NCBI RefSeq assembly: GCF_003054705.1
Contig: NZ_QAYX01000024.1
Span: 434,001-498,000 of the forward strand
From: Opitutus sp. ER46
GTDB lineage: Bacteria > Verrucomicrobiota > Verrucomicrobiia > Opitutales > Opitutaceae
DNA: 64,000 bases
Direction: 5' to 3'
Position 1 is the first letter of the stretch. Each line of letters begins with the position of its first letter. Both the position numbers and the translations under genes were made by a program. Under the pieces are notes generated by a model, which saw nothing but the letters and a program-made list of their open reading frames with translations, was not told where the DNA came from and made no database searches. Positions 44,179 through 52,792 of the stretch are shown here, one piece after another.

Positions 44179-44208
44179 CGCGCGGCCGATCCGGCCGCGC
44201 GTTTTTTT
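44179..44208 (+). terminator. Rho-independent terminator after the Wzc-like gene
   Basis: CGCGCGGCCG (44179-44188) and CGGCCGCGCG (44192-44201) form a 10-bp stem with a 3-nt loop, followed by seven T. It closes the export operon. Confidence 0.85.
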
Positions 44209-44332
44209 CGCCGCCGCGCGCCTCCGCCGGGTGCCGTGAGACTCGATCCGCTCCCGGTGCGCGGCATGGCCACGCGCATGCGGCGTCCACGTTGCCCCCG
44301 GCTTGCGCCGCGCCTGGGCGCCACCCGCCCGA

Positions 44333-45334
44333 TCAGCGCTTCGCCGCCGCGCGCCGCAGCCGGTCGTTGATCGCGTCCGCGATTCCGTCGCCCGGCGCGA
44401 GTTCGACGTGGATGCGCGCAAAACTGCCTTCGTCCAGCCGGCGCAGCGCTGCGAACAGGCCGCGCGCCGCCCGCCGCAGGTCGCCCCGCGTATCGAGGCT
44501 GAAGACATTGCGCGGCCGCCGTCCCGCGGGCGCCTGCAGAAAGAGAAAGGCCTCGCGCGGCGCGTACGCGGCGTCGTCGACCGAGAGGGTTGCATGCAGC
44601 TCTACCGGCGTGCGCGGGCTGTAGTGGCGGGTCAGCATGCCAGGAGCGACCTGCGCGCGGTCGGACGCCACCGGGATGTGTCGCTTGACGACCTCGACCT
44701 TCCGGCCGAGCACCGCCTCGAGCTGCTCCCGTGTCACCGCGCCCGGCCGCAGCAGCCGCGGCGTCGCCTCGTCCCGCAGGTCCACGATTGTCGACTCGAG
44801 TCCGATCGGACACTCACCGCCGTCGAGGATGAAGCCGATGCGCTCACCGAGTCCCTGCCGCACATGCGCGGCGGAGGTCGGGCTCACGTAGCCAAAAGGA
44901 TTCGCGCTCGGCGCGGCGAGCGGCAGGCCGGACAACTTCAGGAGCTGGCGAAACACACGGTGCGCCGGTACCCGCACCGCCACGCTGTCCTTGCCCGCCG
45001 TCACGATTGCCGGGATCGCGTCGGTCTTCGGCAGCACGAGTGTGAGCGGTCCCGGCCAGAACGCTGCGGCGAGCCGGCGCGCGGAGTCATTGGGCCGGCA
45101 GACCTCCGGCAACTGCTTCGCCGCGTACAGGTGCACGATCAGCGGATCGTTGGCCGGCCGGCGCTTCGCGCGGAAGATGCCGCGGCACGCCTTCGCATCG
45201 AGCGCGTTGGCGGCAAGGCCATACACCGTTTCGGTCGGCGCGGCGACGAGTTCGCCCGCGCGGAGCTTGCGGGCCAGCAGCGCGAGATTGCGCGGGGTCG
45301 GCCGGAGCGTGCGGGCGGAGACTGGCTTGGTCAC
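44333..45334 (-). CDS. Sua5-type threonylcarbamoyl-AMP synthase
   Basis: 333 residues. The YrdC domain has AGELVAAPTETVYGLAANA, the AKRRPANDPLIVH site, and SVAVRVPAH, PLAAPSANPFGYVSPT. A C-terminal Sua5 domain follows the linker GMLTRHYSPRTPVELH. It makes threonylcarbamoyl-AMP for the t6A base at position 37 of ANN-decoding tRNAs. The length with a C-terminal domain marks it as Sua5 rather than the shorter TsaC. It starts just after the bS18 terminator. Confidence 0.92.
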   Translation of the reverse strand: MTKPVSARTLRPTPRNLALLARKLRAGELVAAPTETVYGLAANALDAKACRGIFRAKRRPANDPLIVHLYAAKQLPEVCRPNDSARRLAAAFWPGPLTLVLPKTDAIPAIVTAGKDSVAVRVPAHRVFRQLLKLSGLPLAAPSANPFGYVSPTSAAHVRQGLGERIGFILDGGECPIGLESTIVDLRDEATPRLLRPGAVTREQLEAVLGRKVEVVKRHIPVASDRAQVAPGMLTRHYSPRTPVELHATLSVDDAAYAPREAFLFLQAPAGRRPRNVFSLDTRGDLRRAARGLFAALRRLDEGSFARIHVELAPGDGIADAINDRLRRAAAKR

Positions 45335-45340
45335 GACATG

Positions 45341-45368
45341 AAAAAGGCCGGAGTGGTGACTCCGGCCT
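45341..45368 (-). terminator. Rho-independent terminator of rpsR
   Basis: On the minus strand AGGCCGGAGT and ACTCCGGCCT form a 10-bp stem with a 4-nt loop, then TTTTT. It sits between the bS18 stop and the sua5 start codon, leaving only 6 bp before the latter. Confidence 0.85.
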
Positions 45369-45391
45369 GAAAGAGAACGTGCGCCGGCGCG

Positions 45392-45586
45392 TTACTGCGC
45401 GAGCAGCATGTTGCGCGAGTGCTTGATCGTGCGGGTGACCGCGCGCTGGTGCTTCGCGGAAAGGCCCGTGTACTTGCGCGGCAGAATCTTGCCCGTGTCA
45501 GTGACGTACCGGCTCATCGCCTGCGGCTGGGTGAACGGGATTTCCGCGGGCGTGGGAGTCTGCTGCTTCTGTTCGGTCGTGCTCAT
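45392..45586 (-). CDS. rpsR: Small-subunit ribosomal protein bS18
   Basis: 64 residues. A short polar Gln/Thr/Pro-rich lead precedes the conserved core: YVTDTGKILPRKYTGLSAKHQRAVTRTIKHSRNMLLAQ. The KILPRK-TGLS-KHQR-lt-IK-aR pattern is diagnostic. It binds 16S rRNA next to bS6 in the platform. It is encoded alone here (bS6 and bL9 are not adjacent), which differs from the usual rpsF-rpsR-rplI order. Confidence 0.93.
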   Translation of the reverse strand: MSTTEQKQQTPTPAEIPFTQPQAMSRYVTDTGKILPRKYTGLSAKHQRAVTRTIKHSRNMLLAQ

Positions 45587-46194
45587 GCTTGAAAAGGAAG
45601 GGAGAAGCTGGAGTCCGTGCCGGCAGTGTCAACCTGCATTTTTGCCGCTCCGAGCGCCAAACCGCACCTGCCGCGTAACTCGCTGTGCAATAGATTATAA
45701 CCATCAAGTCGGCAGTCGTTCTCGCCCTGCGGGCCAGTGGTGGCTCCCCGGGGACTGACGGCTTCGCGTCCGCTCCGGGCTGCCCCCGTGGACCGTTTCG
45801 CGTTCTTGCCCATCTGCCCCTTCGTTTCCGTGTCCTCCGCCGGGCCCAGCGTTCTCCGCGGTTGCGGCCACGGCTTGGCCGGGCGGTTGTGCCGGCCGCG
45901 GTTCATCTGCCTCGTGCATCCACCATCCCAAATCGGGGACGCGAAATCCCACTCTCGGGACGTTCTCAGGTGCAAAACAGCTGAGGGCCGTAAGCGCTGC
46001 TGATTTCGCCCGTTCGGCCAATAGGAAGCAGCCTGCCATTCGTCGGTAATACGGCACCGTTCTCTTTCTGGAACATCGCGTGCTCGTCCACCGAACTCCC
46101 AGCGCGTCGTCGGCCCCCGGCTCCAATCCACCTCGTCCTGCGGTTCGCGGCGTCGCTTTTCTCCCCCGCTTCGTCGTTTCCAGCGCCTCCTTCC
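45587..46194. other. Gene-free gap of about 600 bp between rpsR and the FtsX permease
   Basis: No supported gene. Short frames here lack conserved features. A degenerate CCGTGTCCTCCG segment near 45825-45845 resembles arms of the hairpin repeats seen at 23272-23531. The divergent rpsR promoter should lie near its right-hand side of 45586, but no clear boxes stand out. Confidence 0.4.
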
Positions 46195-48639
46195 ATGTCT
46201 GTCCTGTGCCTCGCCCGTCGTTTCCTCTGCAAAGACCGCGCGTTCTCCGCGCTCGCGATCTTTGTCCTCACCCTCGGCATCGGCGGCGTCGCCACGATGA
46301 TCAGCGTGATCAATGGCCTGCTGCTGCGGCTCCCGGATTTTCCCGCCGCCGAGCAGCTCGTGAGCGTCAGCCTCTTTGACACGGTGCGCAACCGCAGCAC
46401 CGGCGGAGCCGCCGCGGCGGACTACCTCGACTGGCAGGCGCACCAGCGCTCCTTCCAGGAACTCGCGCTCTTCGGCGCCCGCCTCAGCATCAACATCACG
46501 CACGACGACGTGCCGCGCCGCTACGGCGGTGTGTACGTGACGCACAACTTCTTCCGCACGCTAGGCGTGCAGCCGATGCTGGGCCGCGATTTCACGCCCG
46601 CCGATGACCAGCCGGGCGCGGCCAAGGTGATCATCATCAGCCACCGTGCGTGGCTGGATGAGTTTGGCGGGCAACCCTCGGTCGTGGGCGAGCACGTGCA
46701 GGTCAACGGCCGCGTGGGCACGATCATCGGCGTCATGCCGCCCGACTTCGGGTTCCCGTATCGCGAGCAGGTGTGGACTCCTCTCTTTGCCGAGTTCGCC
46801 GGCCGCGCGCGCACCGATCCGCAGGCATTCGGCGGCAACGTCCTCGGCCGGCTCCAGCCCGATGTCTCGCTCAACCAGGCCTCCGCCGAGCTCGGCACCT
46901 TCGCGCGCCGCCTCGCGGTCGAATTCCCGCAAACCAACCGCGCGCTCACCGCGGTCGAGCTCCTGCCCCTTACCCAGACCTTCCTCGGCCCGCAGATGCG
47001 CCAGTTGCTGCTGATCATGCTCGGGGCCGTCGTGGTGGTGCTCCTGATCGCCTGCGTGAACGTCATGAACATGCAGTTCGCCCGCGCCACCCGCCGCGCG
47101 CGCGATCTCGCCGTGTGCAGCGCCCTCGGCGCCGGCCGCTGGCAGCTCATGCGCCAGATGCTCGTCGAAAGCCTGACCCTCACCACCTGCGGCGCGGTCG
47201 CCGGCACGCTGCTCGCGGTCTGGACGACCGGCCTGATGCTGCAACACTCGCGCTCCCTGCCCGTGCCGCCTCCCGCGTGGGTTTCCTTCACCCCCGACTG
47301 GCGCGTCCTCGCCGCAATCATCGGCGTCACGGTCGTCGCCGCGCTCGCCTCCGGCCTCGTGCCCGCCTGGCTCGCCTCGCGGATCAGCCCGCTCACGCTC
47401 CTGCGCGAGGGCGGCCGCGGCAGCACCAACCGCCGCACGCACCGCATCGTCCGCGGGCTCGTGGTCGTCCAGATCGCCCTCACCACCGCGCTGCTCGTCG
47501 TATCCACGTTCATGATCCGCTCGATGGTGAATCAGCAGCGGATCAACTGGGGCTACGACACGTCCTCCGTCCTGGCCGCGCGCGTGACGCTGTTCCAGGC
47601 CGACTATCCGACGCCCGAGGCGCTCGCGCGCCACTACGACCGCATTCTCGACACGCTGCGCGGCGACCCGCACTTCACCCACGCGGCGCTCTCCACCCGG
47701 TTCCGCATGGCGATTTCCAACCGCGCGCCGTTCGAACTCGAGGGCGGCGACTACAGCGACAGCCGGCCGCGTCCGACCGCCGCGGTGGAGAACGTCACCG
47801 ACGGCTACTTCGACGCGCTCGGCCTGAAGCTCGCCGCCGGGCGTGACTTTGCGCGGACCGACACGTTCGACGCGCCGCGCGTCATCATCGTCAACACGCA
47901 GTTCGCCCGCCGCCACTTCGGCACCGACAATCCGCTCGGCCGCCGCGTGCGCCTCGCGCCGCCGAATGCCCCGCCGGGGCCGTGGCTCACGATCGTCGGC
48001 GTCGCGCCCGATACGCACATGGAGGGCCCGACCGACGGGGTCGCCGATGGCTGCGGCATCTTTCAGCCGCTCTCCCAGGCACCCGCGCGCTGGATCACGC
48101 TCGTGGTTCGCGGGCGCGCCCCGGCGCTCACGCTGGCGGAGCCGCTGCGGCAGGCGATGGCGCGGCTCGATCGCAACCAACCGGTTTACCAGATCAACAC
48201 GGTCGATCGCCTGATCGACGGTACCTACACCCAGAACCGGCAGCTCGCGTCGCTGTTCTCCATCTTCGGCGGCGTGGCCATGCTGCTGGCCGCCGTGGGG
48301 CTCTACGGCGTAATGTCGTTCGCCGTCAGCCAGCGCACCAACGAGTACGGCATCCGCATGGCGCTCGGCGCTGATGCCGGCACGATCCTGCGCATGATTC
48401 TGCGCGAGGGGGCGGTACAACTGGGTTACGGGCTGCTCTTCGGTCTCGCGCTCGCCCTGGCGCTCATGAGCCTCGGCACGTCGTTTCTGCAGAGCTTCCT
48501 CTTCGGCGTGAGCCGCGCGGATCCCTTCGTGTGGGGCACGACGATCGCGCTGCTCAGCGTCGCCGCGTTCGTGGCTTGTCTCGCCCCGGCGTTGCGCGCG
48601 ACGCGCGTCGACCCCGTGGACGCGCTGCGGGCGGACTGA
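46195..48639 (+). CDS. MacB/FtsX-type permease with two FtsX domains (ADOP family)
   Basis: 814 residues. The start (ARRFLCKDRAFSALAIFVLTLGIGGVATMISVINGLLLR) and an alternating MacB periplasmic domain are followed by three helices (about 280-400). A second MacB_PCD domain and the final three helices (LLAAVGLYGVMSFAVSQRTNEYGIRMALGA, LLFGLALALALMSLG, IALLSVAAFVACLAPALRATRVDPVDALR) complete the duplicated layout. Such permeases usually work with a separate ATPase, which is not adjacent. The substrate is unknown; peptides or lipids are typical. Confidence 0.9.
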   Translation: MSVLCLARRFLCKDRAFSALAIFVLTLGIGGVATMISVINGLLLRLPDFPAAEQLVSVSLFDTVRNRSTGGAAAADYLDWQAHQRSFQELALFGARLSINITHDDVPRRYGGVYVTHNFFRTLGVQPMLGRDFTPADDQPGAAKVIIISHRAWLDEFGGQPSVVGEHVQVNGRVGTIIGVMPPDFGFPYREQVWTPLFAEFAGRARTDPQAFGGNVLGRLQPDVSLNQASAELGTFARRLAVEFPQTNRALTAVELLPLTQTFLGPQMRQLLLIMLGAVVVVLLIACVNVMNMQFARATRRARDLAVCSALGAGRWQLMRQMLVESLTLTTCGAVAGTLLAVWTTGLMLQHSRSLPVPPPAWVSFTPDWRVLAAIIGVTVVAALASGLVPAWLASRISPLTLLREGGRGSTNRRTHRIVRGLVVVQIALTTALLVVSTFMIRSMVNQQRINWGYDTSSVLAARVTLFQADYPTPEALARHYDRILDTLRGDPHFTHAALSTRFRMAISNRAPFELEGGDYSDSRPRPTAAVENVTDGYFDALGLKLAAGRDFARTDTFDAPRVIIVNTQFARRHFGTDNPLGRRVRLAPPNAPPGPWLTIVGVAPDTHMEGPTDGVADGCGIFQPLSQAPARWITLVVRGRAPALTLAEPLRQAMARLDRNQPVYQINTVDRLIDGTYTQNRQLASLFSIFGGVAMLLAAVGLYGVMSFAVSQRTNEYGIRMALGADAGTILRMILREGAVQLGYGLLFGLALALALMSLGTSFLQSFLFGVSRADPFVWGTTIALLSVAAFVACLAPALRATRVDPVDALRAD

Positions 48640-48666
48640 GTTCTTCCCACTTCATCCTCCTCCGCC

Positions 48667-50622
48667 ATGCTCGTCCTTCTCCCTGCCGTCGCGTTCGTCC
48701 TTGTGCTGGTACTCGCCCGGCGCCGATTCGCGCCGGGTTCCTGGCGCGACGCGTTTCTCCTCGCCGCGATTGGCCTGGGCGCGGTGTCCGTGCTGGCGAC
48801 GGAGGCGCTCAGTGCGGGTGGACTCATTGGCAGGCCGGGCGTCATCGCCTACTGGATCGCGGTGATCGCGGCCGCAGCCATTGGGCTCGCGCGTACTCCG
48901 CGCGCGGGCGGAACGGGTGGGGCAGCGGGAACCGAGCCGGCGCCGGCAGAGGCGGAGCGACTTACGCTGGGCGCGCGGCTGCTTCTAGCAGGCATCGTGG
49001 TGTACGTTGTTGGCACGGGAGTGATCGCGATCGTCGCGCCGCCGAACACCTGGGACGTGATGGAGTACCACCTGCCGAAGGTGATGCACTGGATCCAGAA
49101 CGGCAGCATTGGCTTCTATCCGACTGCCATCCCGCGGCAGAACCACCTCGCGCCCGGCGCCGAGTTCGCGGTGCTGCACCTGCACCTGCTCGCCGGCTCC
49201 GATCGTTTCACGAACCTCGTCGCCTGGTTCAGCATGCTCGGCTGCGCAATCGGCGTGTCGCTCATTACGCGCCGGCTCGGCGCCAACCTCCTGGCGCAGG
49301 TGGTCGCGACCGCCTTCACCGTCACGCTGCCGATGGGTATCATGCAGGCGTCGAGCGCGCAGACGGACTACGTTGCGGCTTTCTGGTTCGTGAGCTTTGT
49401 CTATTTCCTGCTGCGGCTGCTCGCCGCGCCGGCGCTCTCGTGGCCACTGCTGCTGGCGATGTCCGCCGCGCTCGGGCTGGCGGTGTTCACGAAGGCGACG
49501 GCGTATCTCCTGGCGCCGCCTTTCCTGGTCTGGATGGCGGTCGTACTCGTGCGCCGGCTGCGGTGGCGCGTGCTCGCGCCGTTCGCCGCGATCACGGCGG
49601 TGTTTCTCGTGCTCAACGCGGGCCACTATGCGCGCAACACCCGCGTTTATGGACACCCGCTCGGCCCGCGCGAGGAGCCGACGCCGAACTCACGGTACGC
49701 CTTGGAGTCGCACGCGCCCGCGGCGCTGGTCTCAAGCCTGGCGAAGCACGTCGGCACGCACCTCAACAGTCCGTGGGTCGGATTCAACGCGGCGGTGCAA
49801 CGGCAGTACGTCGCGCTGCATGAACACCTCGGCTGGAAATTCGACGACCCGCGCACGTCGTTTGGGCCGGCTTTTGCGCGGTTCCGGATCGGACGCACCG
49901 ACTTTCAGGACGAAACCGCGGGCAATCCGCTGCACTTCTTCGTGGGGCTGCTCGGTTTTGCGCTCGTGCTGGCGGTGCCAACGCTGCGGCGTGATCGCGC
50001 GCTGCTCACCTACGCGCTCGCGATCGGCGTGAGCTTCCTGCTGTTCGCGGGCTATCTGAAATGGCACCCGTGGATGAGCCGGCTGCATCTCGGCGTGTTC
50101 GTGGGCGCGGCGCCGTTTGTCGCGATCGCGCTCACGCGCGTCGCGCGCGGGTGGCCGGCCCTGGCGCTCGCGGGACTGCTCCTGGTGCTGAGCCTGCCTT
50201 GGCTGCTGTTTTGCCAGGAGCGGCCGCTGATTGCGCGGGAGAATATCTTCAACACGCCGCGCGAGGGGCTGTATTTCAAGACGCCGCACCAGAAGTACGC
50301 GGCGGCGTACGTGGCTGCGTCTGAATTCTTCCGCGCGCATCCCGTCACGCGCGTCGGTTTGATCACCGGCAACTCGAGTTGGGAGTACATGGCCTGGCGG
50401 CTGTTTCCCGGTGAGGCGTCCGAAATGCGGTTTCAACACGTGATGGTGCAGGATCCATCCGGCGCGCTCGCCGCGCTGCCGCCGTTTGGTGATTTCGGGC
50501 CCGAGGCGATCGTGGCACTCGACCAGAGAAACCTGGGCGAGAGTGTGACGATCGATGGTCGGACGTTCACGCGCCGCTGGCGCGAAGGCGCGGTGGCGAT
50601 CTTCCTGCCGCCGGCTCCGTAG
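48667..50622 (+). CDS. Membrane glycosyltransferase, GT39/ArnT-like
   Basis: 651 residues with about eleven hydrophobic helices. The first luminal loop contains NTWDVMEYHLPKVMHWIQNG and a QNHLAPGAEF segment, in the place where GT-C enzymes keep the catalytic acidic residues (here the Asp of TWD or Glu of MEYH). Other parts are hydrophobic with periplasmic loops. A C-terminal soluble domain (about 540-651) follows. GT-C enzymes transfer sugars from polyprenyl phosphate to lipids or proteins. The donor and acceptor are unknown. It follows the FtsX permease by 27 bp and may be co-transcribed. Confidence 0.75.
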   Translation: MLVLLPAVAFVLVLVLARRRFAPGSWRDAFLLAAIGLGAVSVLATEALSAGGLIGRPGVIAYWIAVIAAAAIGLARTPRAGGTGGAAGTEPAPAEAERLTLGARLLLAGIVVYVVGTGVIAIVAPPNTWDVMEYHLPKVMHWIQNGSIGFYPTAIPRQNHLAPGAEFAVLHLHLLAGSDRFTNLVAWFSMLGCAIGVSLITRRLGANLLAQVVATAFTVTLPMGIMQASSAQTDYVAAFWFVSFVYFLLRLLAAPALSWPLLLAMSAALGLAVFTKATAYLLAPPFLVWMAVVLVRRLRWRVLAPFAAITAVFLVLNAGHYARNTRVYGHPLGPREEPTPNSRYALESHAPAALVSSLAKHVGTHLNSPWVGFNAAVQRQYVALHEHLGWKFDDPRTSFGPAFARFRIGRTDFQDETAGNPLHFFVGLLGFALVLAVPTLRRDRALLTYALAIGVSFLLFAGYLKWHPWMSRLHLGVFVGAAPFVAIALTRVARGWPALALAGLLLVLSLPWLLFCQERPLIARENIFNTPREGLYFKTPHQKYAAAYVAASEFFRAHPVTRVGLITGNSSWEYMAWRLFPGEASEMRFQHVMVQDPSGALAALPPFGDFGPEAIVALDQRNLGESVTIDGRTFTRRWREGAVAIFLPPAP

Positions 50623-50800
50623 GCATCCGCGGTCTCTGCGATGAATCCCGAATAAATTCGGGGCGAAGAAGCGCTGCGGAGGATGTGCGGTGCGGGGCAA
50701 GCCCGTCGCAGGTTTTCGCGCGGGTTCGCGTACGTCGCGGTTTAGATCGGCTCATCGACTTGGTTCCGATTCCGAGGCCGGACGGGAGCAATTCTGCCCG

Positions 50801-50882
50801 CGAGTATCCGGACATTATGCGGCGAGTATCCGGACATTATTCCGGAGTATCTGGACATTATCCCGTAAGTATCTGGCGGTAG
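50801..50882. repeat. 22-bp tandem repeat array (GAGTATCCGGACATTAT)
   Basis: Three full 22-bp units start at 50801, 50823 and 50845, and a partial fourth at 50867. The conserved part is GAGTATC[C/T]GGACATTAT with variable 5-bp joints. On the other strand it reads ATAATGTCCGGATACTC, similar to the multiple terminal repeats of IS21-family elements. No transposase is present, so this may be a solitary end. Confidence 0.7.
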
Positions 50883-51057
50883 GTCGGTAATAATTGTAGC
50901 CCTCGTCCCCTGGGCTCGTGGCTTTGGACCAAAACCGCACCGGGTTTTGAAAAACCCCATGCAGATCTGGGGCAATTCTTCGCGCCAGACTCCATCCAAA
51001 ACCCCTCGAAACTCCGCGCCCATCGCCTCCGATTCCCGTTTCAGATTGAGTCAGATC

Positions 51058-51140
51058 TCACAGGAGATCGCTGAGCTCGCAGAGGACCCGATCAGGAGCC
51101 CCTCAGGATCGAACTCTGCGCCCTCCGCGTCCTCCTGTAA
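51058..51140. repeat. Long hairpin repeat, ACAGGAG type, copy A
   Basis: The left arm TCACAGGAGATCGCTGAG... (51058-51084) pairs with the right arm ...CTCCGCGTCCTCCTGTA (51114-51140), a stem of about 27 bp with a few mismatches. The reverse complement of the whole unit recurs at 58666-58748 with over 80% identity by eye. Between 50883 and 51337 no gene is seen. Confidence 0.7.
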
Positions 51141-51337
51141 GATGGTTTGGGAGACACATCCGGGGTTCATCCAAGTGATCCGAGGTTCACTCCTGTTTGA
51201 AAATTGTCCGGCTGCGGAGCTCGGTTTTGCGCGTTCTGCGCGTTTTTGCGGCCACAAACTCGATCTGATCCGTTGCCGATTCTGCAGCCGGTTCGATTAT
51301 TCCACTCTCACTCCTACTTTCACTCTCACTCCTGCCT

Positions 51338-51784
51338 TCACTCCGCTTTCGCCACGACCACGTCACCGACTTTGACGGTCGGGTCTTTCCAGTGACTGCC
51401 CTTCCAGTGGAGGTTGCCAGAGGCGCGGCGCAGCTGGGCGTAGTGATCCCTGAGCGCGACGACGGTGCGGCGGCAGCCCGGTTTCTCGACGACCAAGGCG
51501 CCGGGCAATCGACGCGGGGTGGGGTAGTCGTACACCGGGCACGGCGTGAACACCTTCACCAGCACGAGATCGTGGTGCTTGGGGACGACGAACGTGCCAT
51601 CCGCCGCGGAGGCTGTGCCGCCATCGTCATCGCCTTCGAAATGCACGCGCGCACCCGCGATGGGTGTGCCATCGGTGGTGACGACGCGCCCGTGAATTTC
51701 GGGCGCGGTGACTTGGATCTGCGGGGCGGGCAGTGCAACGCAACCGGCGCACGCGAGGACGAGCACAAGGGGCAGCCATTTCAT
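51338..51784 (-). CDS. Lipoprotein with a carboxypeptidase-regulatory-like domain
   Basis: 148 residues. The signal peptide ends in a lipobox (LACAGC, Cys15). A CarboxypepD_reg-like beta-sandwich follows (IHGRVVTTDGTPIAGARVHFEGDDDGGTASAADGTFVVP), as found in envelope proteins that bind substrates. The rest (RRLPGALVVEKPGCRRTVVALRDHYAQL) may form the remaining strands. Function unknown. The gene is alone, in a stretch rich in repeats. Confidence 0.72.
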   Translation of the reverse strand: MKWLPLVLVLACAGCVALPAPQIQVTAPEIHGRVVTTDGTPIAGARVHFEGDDDGGTASAADGTFVVPKHHDLVLVKVFTPCPVYDYPTPRRLPGALVVEKPGCRRTVVALRDHYAQLRRASGNLHWKGSHWKDPTVKVGDVVVAKAE

Positions 51785-51973
51785 GGGGCAGAGGCGAATT
51801 TAGCCGGCGCCAACCGTGCCGGAACGCGTGCGATGGGTCCAGAATGATGATGATAGTCCTGTTCGCCTCTTCCGCCGCGGTGCCGGGAGCGTGCGCAATG
51901 TTTACTGCGCCGAAACGGTCCTCTGTGCCTTCCGCGCATCAACATCCGAGCGTTTGAGTCCCAAGGCAGTTGA

Positions 51974-52056
51974 ACAGGAGGCAAGGGAGGAAACAGAGAT
52001 CCGATCCCGGAGGTTTTGACTCATTCGAACCCTCCGTTGCCTCCCTTTACTCCTGT
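51974..52056. repeat. Long hairpin repeat, ACAGGAG type, copy B
   Basis: The left arm ACAGGAGGCAAGGGAGG (from 51974) and the right arm CCTCCCTTTACTCCTGT (to 52056) form a roughly 25-bp stem with about 21 matches. It is followed by ATCCGAGTGATCTGAGGTTC (52097-52116), which also occurs in a close form after copy A near 51168-51190. This fills the 405-bp gap before the UPF0158 gene. Confidence 0.65.
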
Positions 52057-52189
52057 GAAATGGCTCGGGCTGTTTGGAGAAAATATCCGGCCTTTATCCG
52101 AGTGATCTGAGGTTCACTCCTCCGTCAGGACCAACCGAAGCGGAATTTTGGCGTGTGCGCTGGGGCGCTCCGGGGTAGAGGCAACGGGC

Positions 52190-52609
52190 ATGGCAAAGCT
52201 ACCGGTGGACATGATGATGCTGGAAGAGGCGTTCGACCACCACGGTGAAGGGGGGTGGTATTTGAACCTCGTGACGGGCGACGTGCTGATTCGATTCGAT
52301 GACCCTGACGTGGAGAACGAGATCGAGGGGAATCCCGACAAGTACCTCCTGATCGAGCCGACCTTGCCGGACGAGGACCATCGCGTGATGCTGGACTTCG
52401 TGGCCGGGCTGCCCGACGGCAAGGCGCGGCGCGAACTCGCGCGGGCGTTGAACGGCCCGAGGTCCTTTGGCCACTTCCGGGATGAGCTGCGCCGATGGCC
52501 TGACGTCCGTGAACAGTGGTTTGCCTTTCGCGACGCGAGGGTGACGGAACACGCCCGGCGCTGGCTCGCCGACCACGACATCGAGCCCGTGCCACGTCCG
52601 CCGGCGTGA
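52190..52609 (+). CDS. UPF0158 family protein
   Basis: 139 residues from the ATG at 52190; the frame opens at 52148 but that lead looks non-coding. The family pattern is clear: LEEAFDHHGEGGWYLNLVTGDVLIRFD, KYLLIEPTLPDEDHRVMLDFVAGL, ARRELARALNGPRSFGHFRDELRRWPDVREQWFAFRDARVTEHARRWL. The molecular function is unknown. It lies next to a toxin-antitoxin operon in a repeat-rich stretch, which is common for such small proteins. Confidence 0.8.
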   Translation: MAKLPVDMMMLEEAFDHHGEGGWYLNLVTGDVLIRFDDPDVENEIEGNPDKYLLIEPTLPDEDHRVMLDFVAGLPDGKARRELARALNGPRSFGHFRDELRRWPDVREQWFAFRDARVTEHARRWLADHDIEPVPRPPA

Positions 52610-52770
52610 TCGACGCGCGTGGTCGCGTGGTCTCGCCGCGGGCGGTCGACGTGGCGGCGCCCGACATCGCGGCGGCCGTGGTCACCGCGGCGGCGCAGCG
52701 GCTGTTCGGGCCGCCGACCAGCGGTGGCCGCCCCTGCGCGACGCCGACGCAGTTGCGCGTGGCGTTTTAG
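52606..52770 (+). CDS. Possible 54-residue hypothetical protein
   Basis: A GTG start overlaps the UPF0158 stop (GTGA at 52606). The product is Ala/Val-rich (VDVAAPDIAAAVVTAAAQRLFG) with no known motif. The overlap is the only support. It could be a chance frame. Confidence 0.22.
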   Translation: MIDARGRVVSPRAVDVAAPDIAAAVVTAAAQRLFGPPTSGGRPCATPTQLRVAF

Positions 52771-52792
52771 CGCTCGCGGCCGATTGGCCGGC

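Noticed and set aside
45737-46003. 88-residue plus-strand frame upstream of the FtsX permease
   Set aside because: No motif or ribosome-binding site, and part derives from a degenerate hairpin repeat.
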